Below, piece by piece: positions 48,436 to 60,608 of a stretch of DNA of 64,000 bases. Every line of letters starts with the position of its first letter. The first letter of the stretch is position 1. The notes under the pieces were generated by a model. The model did no database searches. It worked only from the letters and a program-made list of their open reading frames with translations, and had not been told where the DNA came from. Where the stretch lies: NCBI RefSeq assembly GCF_000002995.4, contig NW_025062476.1:858501-922500 (forward strand). The letters are read 5' to 3'. The position numbers were made by a program, and so were the translations under genes. Source of the stretch: Brugia malayi (Eukaryota > Nematoda > Chromadorea > Rhabditida > Onchocercidae).

Positions 48436-51400
48436 GCATTAAAATATTTCAAAATTAAATTAAAACGCTATTTGGTAATGGAAAATAAAAACCTTCTATA
48501 GTAGGCAAATAAGGAGGTGAAATATGTGACAACGGAAGTGCTACAGAATCTTTAACAACCGCACTGTATCTTTCGATCACTGCATTAGTAGAGAGAGGTG
48601 GGTAAGGCTGTAAAGGAATTTTTACAAAAGATATAATATAAAAATATTTAACTGAAAGTTAATTATGGAATACATAAAATTAAATACAAATCTAAATTTA
48701 ACATTCAATATGCAAAATATCTTGCTGACATAAAAAATGAATAAAAAGTTAAATTTTATTACTACGAACTTTTGAGAAATATCACTGTAAAACTATTTCA
48801 GACTGCAAAAATATTGAAACTTTGATAGAAATGTAGTCCTTCAAATTGAAATAGTGCCCATTATTCAGCTGATACAAATTAATTCTAATAAAATGTAAAA
48901 AAAAAAAAAAAAATCAGAAGTGAAAAATAAATGAATGGTACCGCAGTTCGTCTCAGATAAGAGGATACAGGATGGATATTTGTTATAAGAAGAGGTAAGC
49001 CTTGCACTAATCGAAGTGTTTGAGATAATTTATCATAAGCTCTTCCGATTGTACTGTATCTGTCCATTGCATTCGGTAAGATTTCTTCCATTTTTAACGT
49101 ACGCTCTTCTACATTATTTGCTTCTAATTTTAAATGCCTAAAACTATCTACAATATATAAACTAAATTAAGGCGTACTTTCCATCCATAATGACAGAAAA
49201 TACAAACTATCCACAATAATTATAATTAAAATATATGATAAAACAGCATGTAAAAAAATTAACCTCTGAATAATATGTTGGCAAATGAGCACAGTAACAT
49301 TACTGGAACCCCAGACAACTGCTTCACAGATTGCATTGTCTGGGAACTTTCGTAATTCACAAATATCACCCCAGAATTGACGGAAATGAACTGCATCCGG
49401 TGATTTAGCTGGCGGACCGCGTGTTAATAAATTATTCCACTTCGACGAAAGTTGGAATCCAATTAGTAGTGTTACATTCTCATCCGTACATTTCTCTCGT
49501 TCCATACATACGTCCCACTGCAACCAAGGATTATGCTATTTTCAAAAATGGTTTTTAATAAAATATCAGATTCGTTTTTTTTCTTTTTTTTGGAATTTTC
49601 CATATCACACAAATCAAGTGGACTTTTAATAACATATTCTTCGACTTAATAATTCGAAAAAACATAAATGTATGATCAAAACTGCAACATTTACCGGTGT
49701 GACCTGTTGATCTGGTGCAAAAAAATCGAAATTCACAATTCTATCCGCAAAAGCCTCTTTCAGCAGTGGAGTTAGCCTGCGTTTAAATATAAGCAATAAA
49801 TCGTTACAAGTGCTTACACACTCTGCACTGCACGTTTTTTGAAAAATATTTTGCAGATATGTTTGGGGTAATCGTATCCTTAAAAAAATTTTTTTTTTTT
49901 TTTTAAACAGTTATATAATGTTGGACACGAAATGAAGTAAATATAGAAACAAATTTTTCCCAAATAGAATACCTAATATACTGATCAAAAGATGTAGTAA
50001 AAGGATGATTTTTCACAAAAAGATGATCAAATTCATTGAAGATATCAATCTTTGTTAGAGCATTTGTAGCAGCAGCACGAATTTGCTCCATAGCAGTGAT
50101 GCTCAAAGATGTAGCCAAATTGAGATATCCTGTATGATCAAGGAATACGAAATCGAAATGTGATGAGAACTGTGAATGTAATGCATCATTATCACATAAA
50201 CCCAAACGAGATTGTTGCCAGTTTACTGATACTAAAATTTATAATTTTATATAAATAAGAGAACTTCATTAATATCTTATAACTATATCATTTAAAAAAT
50301 GCACATTTTTTCTACCTTTTTAAAATAATACATTCTTTCTTTTCTATTTGATTTGTTCCTATTTATACTTATTATTTTAAAAGATGATCGAACATCAAAC
50401 TCACTGATAGATGAAAAAAATCCTGTGATGATGTCGAAAACAGATGCCTGAGCGAAGGAAACTTCTTGGACGCTAATGTATATAAGCCAAGCTGCTAATA
50501 GCAAATCCGAAAAGCCATCAACTCTCTGGAATTAAAAGAAAAAACGCGCATGCTGAAGCAAAAAACAGCTTTCTCTTCTGTCAAAAATATTTTAAGTACA
50601 TATCCTTCTGATCTCGAATATATAATGATTTTAGAACTAGGATGAATTTCGACAAAATCAGAAAAACGGAAGAAAAATCAGTTACCTTTGTTTTGTGTCA
50701 TCCTTAAATCAAAAGATGAAATATCTGCCCTTAAACAATACTGCTTGAATTAATTTTTGATAAGAAACACAATAAAGGATAAGAAGTAGAGGAATACCTG
50801 AATGAAATTTCTTTGAAGCATCCACGAACGTATCATAATGAAGGCTTTTAAAAAGTTCGGTTTTTGACGAAAAAAAGCTTCATACTTGGATTCAATTTCT
50901 TCGCGTAACATATCAATTAATATCTTTGAATTATAAACCGGTGTAGGTGTATCGATACCTACAATAAATCATTTACTATTTCCGGAATAGCAAATGAAAG
51001 CAATTGATCTAACCAACAATTCGACGAATGTGATTCTAGAATACAATTCGTGCTTTCCTTCTTTATTTTATTTTCTGTCTTTTCATTTTCCTTTTCTATT
51101 AAATCTGATCAACAGTGACTTTTGTAAAATAAACTGCATTCACTGACCGAGAGATCCGAAGTGAGCCGAACAAAAAGCGGGCCTCAAATTATTATTTTCT
51201 GGACGAAGTCGAGAAATCTTTGTGAACTCACGCGGAGGAGCAAAATGAATTCGCAAGAATCCATCGTTTTCATGTCCTGAAATAAAACGAATCTCAGTTA
51301 GTTATGATGGGAAATTATTTAGAATTTCTAATTCAAAACCTCAAATTCTAAAACTTTTCAAAACACAGAAAAACTCCTTTTCTTTTCGACGTAAAATGTA

Positions 51401-52300
51401 TTAATTACAATTAAGAAGAGAAAAAATAAGGCACCGTCTTTGTTTGCTACAAACAATAAGGGCTTCAGTGTGTCACAATGATCCAATCCAAATTTTACTG
51501 ATAACCCTGTTTTTATCAAAATCCGTGCCACCTGGCAAATATAGTGAGCACGTTTGACAAAATATGCAAAATTAAGGTAATCACGTGAGCCAAAATAATC
51601 CTGAAACATTCACAAAATATCAAAATGCAACATTTTTTACTGAAAAAAAAAAAAAAAAAGAATCAAAAAAATGCACAACGAGAAAGCATAATGAACCTGA
51701 GGTATAATAATGATGAGATCCAAAACGGGATCCATTTTTGTTTGATAACAAATACGCCAACTACCTAAGCTATCGATTTTAACCGGATGAACCCAACGAC
51801 AACCACACGTTGATTTAATACTACTTAATTCCAAATTAAAAGGTAATGACAGCGGAAAATGAATTTTGCCTAAATGTAATTTCTGCAGATCGTTCATCTG
51901 AAATGTTTAACAGCAATTAGATGTCTCTACGCAAATAATGTGATAAGATGAAAATTTAAATTCATTATTTGATAACAGTTATCGATTTGTGATATTTGGT
52001 AACAAGAAAAAAAGAATACGCATAACTTATTGGGTTGCGTAGTTCCTTAATCTACCCCCAAATAATCTTACAAATGGCTTATAACTAAAAATTTACATAA
52101 CCAACCTGATGAGCAATCTTTGCCTCCTTACTTGCATAAATAGCACTCTTGACAGTCTCAGCTAATGCCTCCAGTTTACATCTTTCTGCGTCAGCTAATT
52201 TGATCTCTTCAATGTGATCATCAATTTGCATGCATATTAATCGCCGCTTTTCACGTTTCCGATCAATTTGCTCCAATGCATCATCACCCTTACGTTTCAT
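45765..52300 (-). CDS. NOL6: NOL6/Nrap (Utp22 homologue), ribosome biogenesis
   Basis: Nineteen minus-strand exons: 52300-52106, 51897-51697, 51600-51435, 51276-51148, 50958-50798, 50525-50405, 50231-49973, 49878-49695, 49517-49264, 49137-48942, 48607-48493, 48282-48128, 48021-47861, 47565-47413, 47253-47156, 47045-46949, 46725-46611, 46352-46092 and 45920-45765, in phase throughout, 1058 residues (human 1146). Diagnostic Nrap pieces: SRDYLNFAYFVKRA..., FDFVFLDHTGYLNLA, AVHFRQFWGDICELRKF..AICEAVVW, and near the C-terminus SSVALFFYNKYVGDVIGVVWKP. NOL6 is a nucleolar nucleotidyltransferase-fold scaffold of the UTP-C module in the small-subunit processome, needed for 18S rRNA maturation. The N-terminus is basic (RKREKRR). 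No trans-splice acceptor sits next to the ATG; the 5' UTR has an 18-base A run. Confidence 0.96.
48370..48453. repeat. (AT)n tract bracketed by 22-bp direct repeats
   Basis: TAATGCATTAAAATATTTCA followed by AA occurs at 48370-48391 and again at 48432-48453, with about 40 bases of pure AT dinucleotide between. It lies in the NOL6 intron 48492-48283. Confidence 0.9.
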
Positions 52301-53743
52301 TTTTTTTTTTTTTTTTTCCAAAAAAACAAAATGGCAGGATCAAACTGTTTGTATTATTTGCTTTCTCCAACAAATGAACACATCTCTAACACATCTAAAA
52401 CTAACCTGTTAAGTAAAAATATACTTCAATGATTAATTAAAAATGATATGCTAACCCATAAATCACCAATAAATAGCAAACGAATTCGATCGAGCTAATA
52501 TTAAATTAAGCAGATGATTTTTGAGTTAATATGAAGCATGCAAACATGCATTCTTTTCAAAGTCACAGAGATTAGACTTGTACGATTTACCTTGAAAAAA
52601 TTAAATACGTTTAAGTAGTCGGAAAACCCACTCATTTCAGGCAAATAAGAAACGTACAAATTTGGCATAAATGAAAATGATTCATGGAATCTCTTATAAT
52701 AAGATTCTTTCTTTTCATGATAAAAATATATAACGGATTCTCCATATACCGGTTAATAAATAGTTATTTGATAGCGTATCTTTTTACTCAATTCTTGCTG
52801 ATAAATTCACAACATACATGGACTAAAAAAATTTTACAATAGCTTTCAAGAATTATATCCAAAGCTCGATTCACGTCGAAACATCTATTCAAGAAAACAT
52901 ATAGTACAAAAATCTGGTCAAACAGCGAGGTTTTTTGCAAAAATTGAAAACTACAAAATTGGTAAACATATATTTGCAAAACAGTATGCGTGACAGAATA
53001 TTTTAACATTATATGTTATAATTTGCATGAAATATGTAATAAAATAGAGTGAAAAGAGATACAGATTTAAAGAGATGCAACAATGAAATAACAAAAAAAA
53101 AAGTCCATGTAGAAAGAAAAAAAAAAAAAAAAACAATACATGGAAGCAATGCATAAGCTAATATACCAGCTTTTCAATTATTTTTAATCAGAAATAAAGA
53201 AGAAACAAGAATGTTCAGATATACAGCAATGCAATAAAGGTGAACAAATGACCATCCTTTTTTCATAACATCATAGAACATAACAATTCAATTAAGTGAT
53301 ATCATTCAAGTTACAAATTTCACAAGCAAAAAATCAAATGATACACTTTCACATACCTCTAGAGCCCGTACTGCAATAACTGAAAGTCCTAACAATATAA
53401 GAAAAAAAGGTAATCCTTATTGTTGTGCCTTTTTCCGGTGGTACTTGTGACAGGCTCGGAAGGTACATATGAATCAATATCACAATAATTCGAGATCGAA
53501 ATCGAATAATGGCATTTTGCACATACCGTCTCCACAAAATTCTAGTTTGATAGAAGACAATTTTCATTTAATGCATTATAATACAACCTTAGCAAGCTTC
53601 ATTCAAGAAAGTGCTAGAAAGAAAAACCAAATAGCAAAATAACTTTAGCAGCTCCAATCCAACTAAATTATTTTGTTCGCCGATAGGTATATATCATTCT
53701 AATTTATATTAGAGCTATGAGGAAAAGTTACCCTAAGGATAAA
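52301..53743. other. Intergenic between MFSD14 and NOL6 genes
   Basis: MFSD14 3' flank and NOL6 5' flank. AT-rich, with no exon that can be supported. A 57-codon plus-strand frame at 53469-53642 follows a TGACAG acceptor-like site but has no continuation. Confidence 0.5.
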
Positions 53744-54415
53744 CTATGAGTTCTGAAGTAAACGAGAATCGTCTGATGACTGCCGACTATGTGCAGTACT
53801 CGGACGCCGGAAAAATCGCGTATTCACTGACGGCACCTTTGGCAATGATGAATTCACAAATAAGGCAAGTAGTACCATTAACGATCCGAAAAAAAATGGT
53901 GGTCCTGGGATTAACTTCTGGAATTATCTTTATTTATTTTCATAATAATATTTTATTTAATGCACAATAGAATCTGATAATATTTCCAGGCCTCTTTGAA
54001 TTTTATACTTTTTCGAGACATTGCAGATTCTTATTAACACTTACCCAGTTAAATGCTGGTTTGTCAAATGAAGTTGCATTTCGACGCGGTGAAATAATTG
54101 GTTGAACTCGAATGCGAGGTGCCGGAAAAGGGGGTATTCCAATGTGACCCGTACCATCGTTATCCACATTTAAATCCATATCAAACAAATAAAATATAAA
54201 ACCGAATAGAGCTGGGCCCAAACCTAAAAGAAGATACACATGTAAAATGAAGGTTATAAATAAAAGATAGAAGAGGAGCAAAATTTTCAGACATTTCTAT
54301 GGTTTCATTCTTCACTACTTTTCATGTCCACCTAACTCTACGTGTCTTTGGTGCCTTTACGAAGATTTCATTTTTATTCAAGATTTCAAATCCAAGATGC
54401 TGAACTATCTCTAAG

Positions 54416-54447
<32 letters not shown>

Positions 54448-56784
54448 CCTTGACAAAAACCGCCCACAAATAACAAAATGCTATGAGTTACAGACTTAAA
54501 AGATGTTTATTTATTTCAAAATAACTGCCGAAGAATATGACCTTGACATAATCCACGGACACCAGTAATGACACCCTGTACAGTCCCTTGTTTATCACGA
54601 TCGCTGTGTACACTAACAAATGCACTAATTGATGGATAGATCAATTGACTCATCGCTACTAATAGACCAGCAGCCCACATCATCCAATATTTGGTACCCA
54701 AACCATACCTGAACAAGTTAAAAATGTTCAAAATATTACTAACATATAATTAAAGACAGGAATGTATATAAACATATGAAAATTTTCAAAAACCGATCCA
54801 TGTTTTTGGAACTAACCATAATAATTGAGCAAACTGAAATGACAGGCCAAGAGTTATTGTATATTTCGTGCCAACAGTGTTAGTAAGAAGGAAAAGTATG
54901 CCGGTTTGAGCGATAACAGATAATATACCAACAAGTCCTGCAAAATAAATTGATTAACATATACTATGGTATGTTACCAATACATTCAACAAGGTTAGAC
55001 CACCGGGTAGCCGATATATTAACATAAACGATTCCTGCACAAAACCACGCATTGCTGCTTAGTTTAACCCATTATCGTTAGGATCAAGATATCAGGAATA
55101 CAGTATCCTTGCCAAGTAAAGCCTCCACTTGATTAGGATATAAGAATCAGCATATTCGTTTTTACTCAAAATAAGAAAATAAATAAATAAAAGAGGTAAG
55201 AATAACTGTTTGCTGAATACTAACCAATGAAAACGGCAACTGCTTCCGGAGTGAAACCAACCACAAGTTTTAAATATACGAAAAAACAAGAGAATTGGCC
55301 AGCTTCAGGAAGATAACTTAAAAAAATAATAGCAGCCAAGTGAAGCACCAAACGATCCTCCCAAACAATTCGTAGTGTTGCAAAGGGATCAGCTCTTTGC
55401 CAACGAAATGCATCTACTACTCGACGATTACGGGAAGGTAATGATTCTGGCACTACCAATAATATAAATAGTACATCCAAACTTGCAATTACTGTGGCCT
55501 ACAATTATTTTTAATTATAACTGGACAGTTCCCCTTTTCCTCCTCACTTTTCATTATACTAATATTAAAAAGTCATATAATAATTGAAACCAAAAATTTA
55601 CGACTAAATCATGAAAAAATCGAAACGATACACATACAAGTAAAACGACGCTATCGTCACCCCACGATTCAGAAATCCATGCTCCAAGTGCTGGAGATGT
55701 AACTAAAGATGCTGCAAATGTGGCAGAAATAAGGCCATAAGCAGTTGAACGATCAGCTTTATCGGTGATATCAGCCACATATGCAAGTACAACACTGAAT
55801 GTTGTTGAAAATAAGCCACTAATTGAAAACAGAGCAAAATACCACCTGAAATAATTTTTACTCCATCATTATATCATCGCCACCTTCTTTCTGCAACTTT
55901 TATATAGTGCTAAATTCACGCGACAAGAAAGAATAATAAACAATCACGGACTAATTTTATCTTTCGAATCCTCCTGATTCTCACTTTTTATTAATAATAC
56001 AAAATAATAAAGAATCACGAACCATGGACTAATTTTAAGGCATGGTATTGGCATGCATGTGAAAAATACAGTAAGTAGCAAAAATGACTTGCGTCCCCAT
56101 TTATCCGATACAGCACCAAGTAATGGAGCACTCAGAAATGAGAGAAGACCTTTAATGCCAAGAATCACACCATTCATTAAAAACTTATTTGTAGGAAATG
56201 TATCAGCCAAGACCTGAAAATTTTGTCATATATAATAAATTAAGAATTTCTGTTACACTCGTAAAATACGTTAATAAAAGATTGTTAAACACAACTATCT
56301 TCGCTTATTACAGTCGTTATTATATCAAGAGTTTCCTACAAAGAATGAAAGGTTCAAGACAAGCTTGAGAAGTGCAATTTATTTATATATTTGTGATTTA
56401 TACAACATCAACAAATCGTTCATATATTTTATCATTCACAAGTTATTCCATTTTTCACATTCTTTCAATAAAAGAGCTTTTAGCATTCAAAATACATACT
56501 GATTTAGTTGTTCTCCAAGACCATGTGAAGAAATTTGTCATATATCATCATGAATCTCTATTTTGTTTTCATAGCACAAAGATGGTCATCGAAATGAACA
56601 TAAATAATTAAAAACAAACATTAATGACCGGCACAGTAAGCAATCCCCAGGCGAAATACTCGAGGAAAATGACGATAACTGCATGATGAACGCTGGCTTC
56701 ACAACAACCCATAGTGCTTCCATCATGTGATCGACGTAGCTTTCTGCTAAACAGTACGTCGAAAATACGAGCACCTCTTACCAT
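53744..56784 (-). CDS. MFSD14: MFSD14/HIAT1-type major facilitator transporter
   Basis: Eight minus-strand exons, 56784-56620, 56213-56023, 55845-55638, 55498-55225, 54937-54817, 54708-54542, 54223-54045 and 53917-53744, encode 492 residues (human MFSD14A 490). Twelve hydrophobic segments are spread along it. Family landmarks: HHAVIVIFLEYFAWGLLT, KGLLSFLSAPLLGA, MFS motif A GAVSDKWGRKS (88-98), MKISPWWYFA-like CLKISPWWYFA, YVADITDKADRS, FAASLVTSPALGA, PESLPSRNRR, SYLPEAGQFS, WMMWAAG, GVRGLCQGLGPALFGFIFY and the last-exon LIPGPPFFFGS. MFSD14 proteins are orphan Golgi/endosomal transporters. The final exon was placed by homology; it generates a 74-codon antisense frame on the plus strand that is not a gene. 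A TTTCAG acceptor lies 15 bases before the ATG. Confidence 0.95.
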
Positions 56785-57523
56785 TCGCCTCTACTCCACC
56801 TGAAATGTAGAAATATTAAATTTACGCAGCTCATGCAAGTTAATGATTTCTTACCTGCAGCTAAAAAAAAATTTTCCCAGTTCGAAAACCTGTTTTCAAT
56901 GTTACACAGCGTGTTTACAATGTACTATCTACTATGTTCTACAAATAATATTCGCATCCAGTACTTAAACACAAAGTCGACCTGAAAACTGTATAGTATG
57001 AAAAGAAGCAAATATCATGATGGAATATATTCCGAAACCCACAGGTATAAAAAAAACCTCTGTGCACTGATTGAAATGTTTTACCGAAAAAGTCAACCAG
57101 GAGACTGATAAAATTGAGATAATATCTTAAAACAGAGAAGAATAAAAACTGCTATTCCTCCTAATTGTCGTATTCATTTTTCAAAAAAAAAAATCACCTC
57201 TTGTTGAAACATACTAGACTAAAAAAAAAACAAAAAGTATAAAAAAAATAAGAAACCTTGCGAGGTAGTATATATCCTCGTCAGGTGAGCCGGCTGTTCG
57301 TTTATCACGTTTGATGTCTGAGATGATAATTGTTGTTCGGAAAGAGAGGCTTAACAGTAGTTCACTTCCTGAATCCATTCCACATATTATTGTGCCATAT
57401 AAATCGTATAAATCTTCAATGCGAGATCGAAATAAATATTACCTGAATGATAGCGGCAAATCAACCCTACCTCAACCACAAATTACTGGGATAAAACGAA
57501 CAATCAGGAGGAACAAATCAAAC

Positions 57524-57555
<32 letters not shown>

Positions 57556-60500
57556 TATGCCACATAATTTTTTCATCAATTTCATATGCAGCAATTATTG
57601 CTACTTTTTATTAAGTCATGTATAAGAATAATTTCGAATATATAACAATGCAGAGACATTGTTATCCTTTTAATTTCTACCTCCTTATATTACAAACACA
57701 CACACACGCTCTCTCCCTTTCTCTTAGATTAGTGTAAACTATAAATGAGCAGAAGAAAACAGAAACAATTTTATTATGATTAAATGAAAAATAAGTATGC
57801 AGTAATTACTTGAATAAAATTAAATTAAATCTATGGGTATCTATTCATAATGGGCAATGGTAATGATAATAAAGTAATACGTAATACTGCTAGCTATCAA
57901 TGATAATTGATTAAAATATTTCAAAGAAATATAATCTTAGCAACATTACTACTATGCAATTTACATATTTTAACTACATTTGTATGATATTACCAAGCGA
58001 ATGAACCATCCCAATAAATATCCATAAATGTTACGTAAAATGTCGAAAAAAAAAGGAACGTCCACGTGTAGAGACGTGTAAATACCACGTAACTCTTACC
58101 CTAAAGAATGCTAATTTGACAACAATTTGTCATAATATCAAGAAGCCAAGTTGTCATTGACAATTCTTTTGTCGTATGATAATTGACAGTGTCCACATGA
58201 AAATTAACGTTTCATCTATGGATTAGCTAATATTTTCGCATTTATGAAATATGAAAATTCTTGCAGAATAAATTGAAATAATAATTTAGCAATATTTAAA
58301 AGGAAAATTGATTAACTTTGTTAACCTTTAACCTTTTTTATTCTCTCCATATTTCTATTTTTTTTTTTAAAATTAGCCTATCACTTTTTTCATTTTTCAT
58401 TAGCAAAAATTAATGCTATTTGAATATCCAAAAAAAAGATATATCATAAATTTTAATTTGTTTTCTTAAAATGAAAAAGTTAAACTTTCAATTTTTGTCT
58501 TTCTTTCTTTCTTCACAAAATTAATACTATCAGATATGCTTAGCACAAGAAATTGTGGTATTTTTCTTTTTTTTTAAATTATAGATTCTTTTATTTAATT
58601 CAGAATTTATTTAATAAAATCAATCTTAAAATTTACTTACTGATGACATAAAAAAATTTTATGCAAATTAATCAACATATGCTTTTCAAAATAAAACAGA
58701 AGTATGTATATAAAAAAATATATTAATAATGAATATTCTGAAATTTCAACAATAATCTTTATTGTTATTATTGTTTAAAGTATTTGCCTAATCTTTTAAC
58801 TTTAGAATTGAGCAAGAAAAAAAAGTTATTTAAATTATTCATTTATTATTCATTCATTCATCATTTTTACATTCAAACAATTATATTATTAATTCAAATT
58901 ATATTTTAATTATTATTACTATAAATTAGTCCTCTTAAAGTAATTCATTATTATTCTCAAAATTTTATCAAAAAAAAATATATATATTACACAAATATAT
59001 AGCAATCAAAAAAAAAGAAAAAAATCTTACCAACAATAAAATTATTTACCGTAAGAATATGAGAGAAAGGTAGTACTGTATAATAATTACAGTAAAGTGG
59101 TACTGCATTGCAATTAAGATGAAAATAATGAAACATTAAGTTAATACATTATAATGCAATTATTACACTTTACTAATATTCATAAAATTAATATATCAAA
59201 ATTCTGATAGTAATAAAATATGATAATGAGTTGTTGATTACAGTAATAATACAGTAATAACATATTTCATAGATAATAATCATTAAATTATGATGATATG
59301 CTGATGAACTATCAAATTAAAATAATCACATTTATCAGGTAAAAATAGAAATCTTAGATAACTGATACTGCTCATACAAAAACTTAATAAACCAAATTAA
59401 CAACATTATTAAAATTATATTGCTAAAATATATTACACTTTTCACATACTTATCATAACATTATGAATTATAGAATTTCAATTATAAAAAATAAGATTTC
59501 AAAAAATTAAGAGAAAACTTGTAGATTGCTATTTCCCGAGGAAAATGACTACAAAAATTTAAAGAAATGATTAATTTCTAATTATTCTTATCATATAAAA
59601 TAAAAATTGCTATCTTTACAAATATATTTACTAATTTATCTATTTATATAAACAAGTAAAAAAAACCGCGGTAAATATCCTCAATGTCGAGAAAATTCCA
59701 AATATGCGGGATGTATTATGTCGAGAACAATGCAATCAGTAAATATTATTTATTTTCTTTCCTTTAATCTTTCATTTTATTAAATTATACCACAATATAT
59801 CCTTTTTTACACTGGAAAATATCAATTATTTTTTATTATTTTCATAGTATTAATATAAGTATATGTATGATATATTATAAATAAGAAGTTGAAACTATCA
59901 TAGTAATTGGATAAATGTATTCCTAGTCAAATGTTAAAAATTGATCGCAAAAATTTGTTAACGAAACATATTCCAAAAAATTTGTTAGCTAAAGTTTATT
60001 TAAAATTTTTGCAAGAAAAATCTTAAACGATAGGTTTATTCTAAAATATTTGGTAAGAATGCAAAGTTTACATATTATCAAGTAAAAATCGTTTTTTTGA
60101 TTGTGCATAATTTTACCAAATGATAAAACTTTAAAAATTTTAATCAGAAAAATTCGATGTATGCAATATAAAAATAGTTTTAAAAAAAAATTTGATTGCT
60201 ATGAGAATAAATGCTTATATTTGTAATATTTGTTTATAATTTATCATTAAATTTTTGATTCATTTTTAGTCATATTTTTTCGTCAAAAAAATCATTATTA
60301 TACATTTTAAAAAATTTTTTATTCAATTTTTGATCAAAAATAATTTGTTGCTCAAATTTTACATCTTTTTTTTGCATTAGAAAGTAGAAATTTTCAATTT
60401 ATTTGCTTATTACTTTTTCATATACTTATTCAATCTTTTTCAAATTAATTAATTTTTACAATTCTTTTTATAACAGATAAAAGTGTTGCTGATACCAATA

Positions 60501-60608
60501 TTGTGCGATATTAATTTTAAATTAAATTTGAAAGTAAGCTAAAGAAAAGATTGTGCATTTAATAAGTAGTAAAATTGCATTTAATAGGTAGTGGAAAGTG
60601 AATTAATC
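56785..60608. other. Divergent intergenic region between MFSD14 and NUP160 genes
   Basis: About 3.8 kb carrying both 5' flanks. Two things stand out: a GC-richer segment with open frames on both strands at 57269-57535, and a cluster of inverted TTGTCA/TGACAA motifs at 58117-58163. From 58200 to 60500 the DNA is extremely AT-rich and I see nothing in it. Confidence 0.5.
57269..57535. other. Coding-like GC-richer segment, strand unresolved
   Basis: The plus strand is open for about 90 codons (first ATG 57314, MSEMIIVVRKERLNSSSLPE...) up to a run of about 30 A. The minus strand is open for about 57 codons over the same bases, with ATG at 57379 and a donor CGCAAG|GTTTCT at 57258. Base composition is like the true exons of the window, not the flanks. 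No second exon could be joined on either strand, so it may be a 5' exon, a gene fragment or a conserved non-coding element. Confidence 0.35.

Noticed and set aside
53469..53642. Plus-strand 57-codon frame after a TGACAG site
   Set aside because: Asn/Ser-rich, no continuation, located in the MFSD14 3' flank; not supportable as a gene.
53746..53970. Plus-strand 74-codon frame with a membrane segment, at first resembling a small assembly factor
   Set aside because: It is the exact antisense of the last MFSD14 exon (53917-53744), whose minus-strand translation LIPGPPFFFGS matches the family and completes the transporter.
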